From: Butyrivibrio sp. MB2005
GTDB lineage: Bacteria; Bacillota; Clostridia; Lachnospirales; Lachnospiraceae
Direction of reading: 5' to 3'
Assembly: GCF_000424285.1 (NCBI RefSeq)
Contig: NZ_AUJP01000018.1
Location: 1 to 64,000 of the forward strand
DNA: 64,000 nucleotides
In this document: one piece after another, positions 62,243 to 64,000 of the stretch
How the letters are laid out: each line of letters begins with the position of its first letter
How positions within the stretch are numbered: the first letter of the stretch is position 1
Notes under the pieces: generated by a model
Databases searched by the model: none
What the model was told of the DNA's origin: nothing
The model's input: the letters and a program-made list of their open reading frames with translations, nothing else
Program-made: the position numbers and the translations under genes

Positions 62243-64000
62243 TCAGCCTTCAAAAAGTAAATCAGCGTATGTAGGGAAGGGCCAGTCCTTCTTATCAACA
62301 AGCATCTCAAGCTTATCTGCAGGATCTCTTAATGCCACCATTGCAGGCATTACCTTATCCTTGCAGTAGTATGCTCTCTTTCTGGTATCAGAGATGGTTC
62401 TTGCCTTCTCCTCATCCTTCTTAAGCTGATCAAGAGCCTTCTTCATAGCCTTTAAGTTATCTGAAATCTCCTTAAGCTCTGCCTTCTCAACAGATGCATC
62501 ACAACCTGCAGCAGCGATTGCATTTATGTTGATTGCAAGAGTTCCTGCATACTTCATTACAGCAGGAATGATCTGCTTACTAGCCATATCTATCATGGTG
62601 AGAGCTTCTATATTAATGGTCTTTGCATAGGTCTCAAAGATGATCTCTTTTCTTGCTTCAAGCTCGGTCTTATTAAATACGCCAAACTTCTTATAGAGAT
62701 CAACTGCCTTCTTGGTTGTAAGAACCTCTGCTGCCTCGATTGTTGAAGGAATGTTGGGAAGCTTTCTCCTTGCAGCTTCTGCCTTCCACTCATCTGAATA
62801 TCCGTCACCGTTAAAGATTACTCTCTGGTGATCTGTAAGATATTCCTTGATGATATCATGTACTTCCATGTCAAAATCATCAGCCTTATCAAGTCTGTCT
62901 GCTGCCTCACAGAAAGCCTCGGCAACAATTGTGTTAAGGGCTGTATTTGAGCTTGCCATTGAATCCGAGGAACCAACCATACGGAACTCGAACTTATTAC
63001 CTGTAAATGCAAAGGGTGATGTACGGTTTCTGTCTGTAGCATCCTTCTCAAATTCAGGAAGTGTTGAAACACCGGTCTTAAGCTTTCCGCCGCGCTTAGA
63101 ACGTCTTGCTTCACCTGTCTCAATAAGCTGCTGAACCACGTCCTCAAGCTGCTCACCAAGGAACATTGAGATGATTGCCGGAGGTGCCTCATCAGCACCA
63201 AGTCTGTGATCGTTTCCAACATCAGCAGCACTCTGTCTGAGAATGTCTGCGTGTGTATCTACCGCCTTAACGATACATGCAAGTACGAAAAGGAACTGAA
63301 TATTTTCATTGGGTGTATCGCCGGGGTCAAGAAGGTTTACACCATTATCTGTGCAAAGAGACCAGTTGTCATGCTTACCTGAACCGTTAACTCCTGCGAA
63401 GGGTTTTTCGTGAAGAAGGCATCTCATGTTGTGATGCTCTGCCACTCTCTTCATGGTCTCCATGATGATCTGGTTATGATCTACAGCGATATTTGCTGTC
63501 TCATAAATAGGTGCAAGCTCATGCTGTCCGGGAGCAACCTCATTGTGCTGAGTCTTGCCGGGAACACCAAGCTTCCAGAGCTCGTCATTTAAGTCCTTCA
63601 TGAACTCACCGACACGCTCTCTGATAACACCGAAATAGTGATCCTCCATCTCCTGACCCTTAGGCGGCTGAGCTCCAAAAAGAGTTCTGCCTGTAAAGAT
63701 AAGATCAGGGCGCTGCAGGCTCTTCTTCCAGTCTACAAGGAAGTACTCCTGCTCGGGACCAACTGATACATTTACTTTTTTTGCTGCTGTATTTCCAAAG
63801 AGATGAACAATTCGAAGAGCCTGCTTATTAACAGCCTCCATAGATCGCAGGAGAGGAGTCTTTTTATCAAGAGCCTCTCCATTGTATGAGCAGAATGCTG
63901 TGGGAATGCACAGTGTAACACCTGCTCCGCTCTCCTTAAGGAATGCGGGAGATGTGATATCCCATGCTGTATAGCCTCTGGCTTCAAAAGTGGCACGAAG
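62243..64000 (-). CDS. glnA: Glutamine synthetase type III (partial, N-terminus outside window)
   Basis: ATP-dependent ligation of ammonia to glutamate. The large type III (GlnN) form is seen in many Bacteroidetes and Lachnospiraceae. The frame stays open to the window end, giving 585 residues of the roughly 700 expected. Type-specific segments are [13 protein letters not shown] and [13 protein letters not shown] near the visible start, then [28 protein letters not shown] and [13 protein letters not shown]. The active-site region of GS (Glu of GPEQEYF, NGSGKH loop) is intact. It lies upstream of tRNA-Gln on the same strand and has its own candidate terminator. Its promoter is outside the window. 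Confidence 0.96.
   Translation of the reverse strand, partial: LRATFEARGYTAWDITSPAFLKESGAGVTLCIPTAFCSYNGEALDKKTPLLRSMEAVNKQALRIVHLFGNTAAKKVNVSVGPEQEYFLVDWKKSLQRPDLIFTGRTLFGAQPPKGQEMEDHYFGVIRERVGEFMKDLNDELWKLGVPGKTQHNEVAPGQHELAPIYETANIAVDHNQIIMETMKRVAEHHNMRCLLHEKPFAGVNGSGKHDNWSLCTDNGVNLLDPGDTPNENIQFLFVLACIVKAVDTHADILRQSAADVGNDHRLGADEAPPAIISMFLGEQLEDVVQQLIETGEARRSKRGGKLKTGVSTLPEFEKDATDRNRTSPFAFTGNKFEFRMVGSSDSMASSNTALNTIVAEAFCEAADRLDKADDFDMEVHDIIKEYLTDHQRVIFNGDGYSDEWKAEAARRKLPNIPSTIEAAEVLTTKKAVDLYKKFGVFNKTELEARKEIIFETYAKTINIEALTMIDMASKQIIPAVMKYAGTLAININAIAAAGCDASVEKAELKEISDNLKAMKKALDQLKKDEEKARTISDTRKRAYYCKDKVMPAMVALRDPADKLEMLVDKKDWPFPTYADLLFEG

Overview
The window looks like a chromosomal segment of a Gram-positive, polysaccharide-degrading member of the Lachnospiraceae, most like Butyrivibrio or Pseudobutyrivibrio. 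The grounds are the lipoprotein-type ABC binding proteins, a ftsEX-M23-S41 division operon, a type III glutamine synthetase, a YjfB-type motility protein, six predicted glycosidases and the absence of outer-membrane genes. The genus is inferred from gene content, not measured. Coding density is high, and most genes lie on the minus strand in long operons.

1-0.9 kb holds a truncated IS200/IS605-type transposase and an unrecognised small gene. 0.9-7.2 kb (minus) is a surface-polysaccharide operon: initiating sugar transferase, ATP-grasp enzyme, two GT4 glycosyltransferases, a nucleotide-sugar dehydrogenase and a DUF2334-type deacetylase-like protein. 7.4-10.4 kb holds a YitT-type membrane protein, a zinc-ribbon membrane protein and a SulP anion transporter.

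10.5-34.4 kb (minus) is a glycan-utilisation block. A peptide-type ABC importer (OppBCDF-like plus binding protein) is followed by a GH2 beta-mannosidase, a YesM/YesN-type two-component pair and a second, sugar-type ABC importer without its own ATPase. After these come a trehalase-like glycosidase, an Asp/Glu-racemase-like protein, a beta-keto acid cleavage enzyme, a four-carbon acid sugar kinase, a GH127 and a GH78 enzyme. An AraC regulator (34.7 kb) is divergent from the first importer. The shared spacer carries a match to the CcpA cre consensus, a 16-bp palindrome and a 22-bp-spaced direct repeat. The block probably senses, imports and degrades side chains of plant pectin or hemicellulose, with the acid-sugar module handling an unidentified acidic product.

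36-45 kb carries uracil permease, a second zinc-ribbon membrane protein, a PHP phosphoesterase, a rhodanese, a GH27 alpha-galactosidase with an inserted domain, a divergent U32-like protein and a GH43 enzyme. 45-50.5 kb is the ftsE-ftsX-M23-S41 operon preceded by a CdaR-type regulator. 50.7-58.2 kb mixes a YjfB protein, a GT-C-like protein, a CvfB-type S1 protein, an acyl-ACP thioesterase, a large DUF6020-like membrane protein, an O-antigen-polymerase-like protein and an FdtA-type cupin. 58.3-64 kb has an AI-2E-family transporter, a GGDEF-EAL protein with altered motifs, a CAAX-protease-like protein, tRNA-Gln(CUG) and the start-truncated glnA type III gene.

The most notable structural observation is that at three convergent gene pairs the intrinsic terminator of the minus-strand gene appears to lie inside the coding sequence of the opposing gene.
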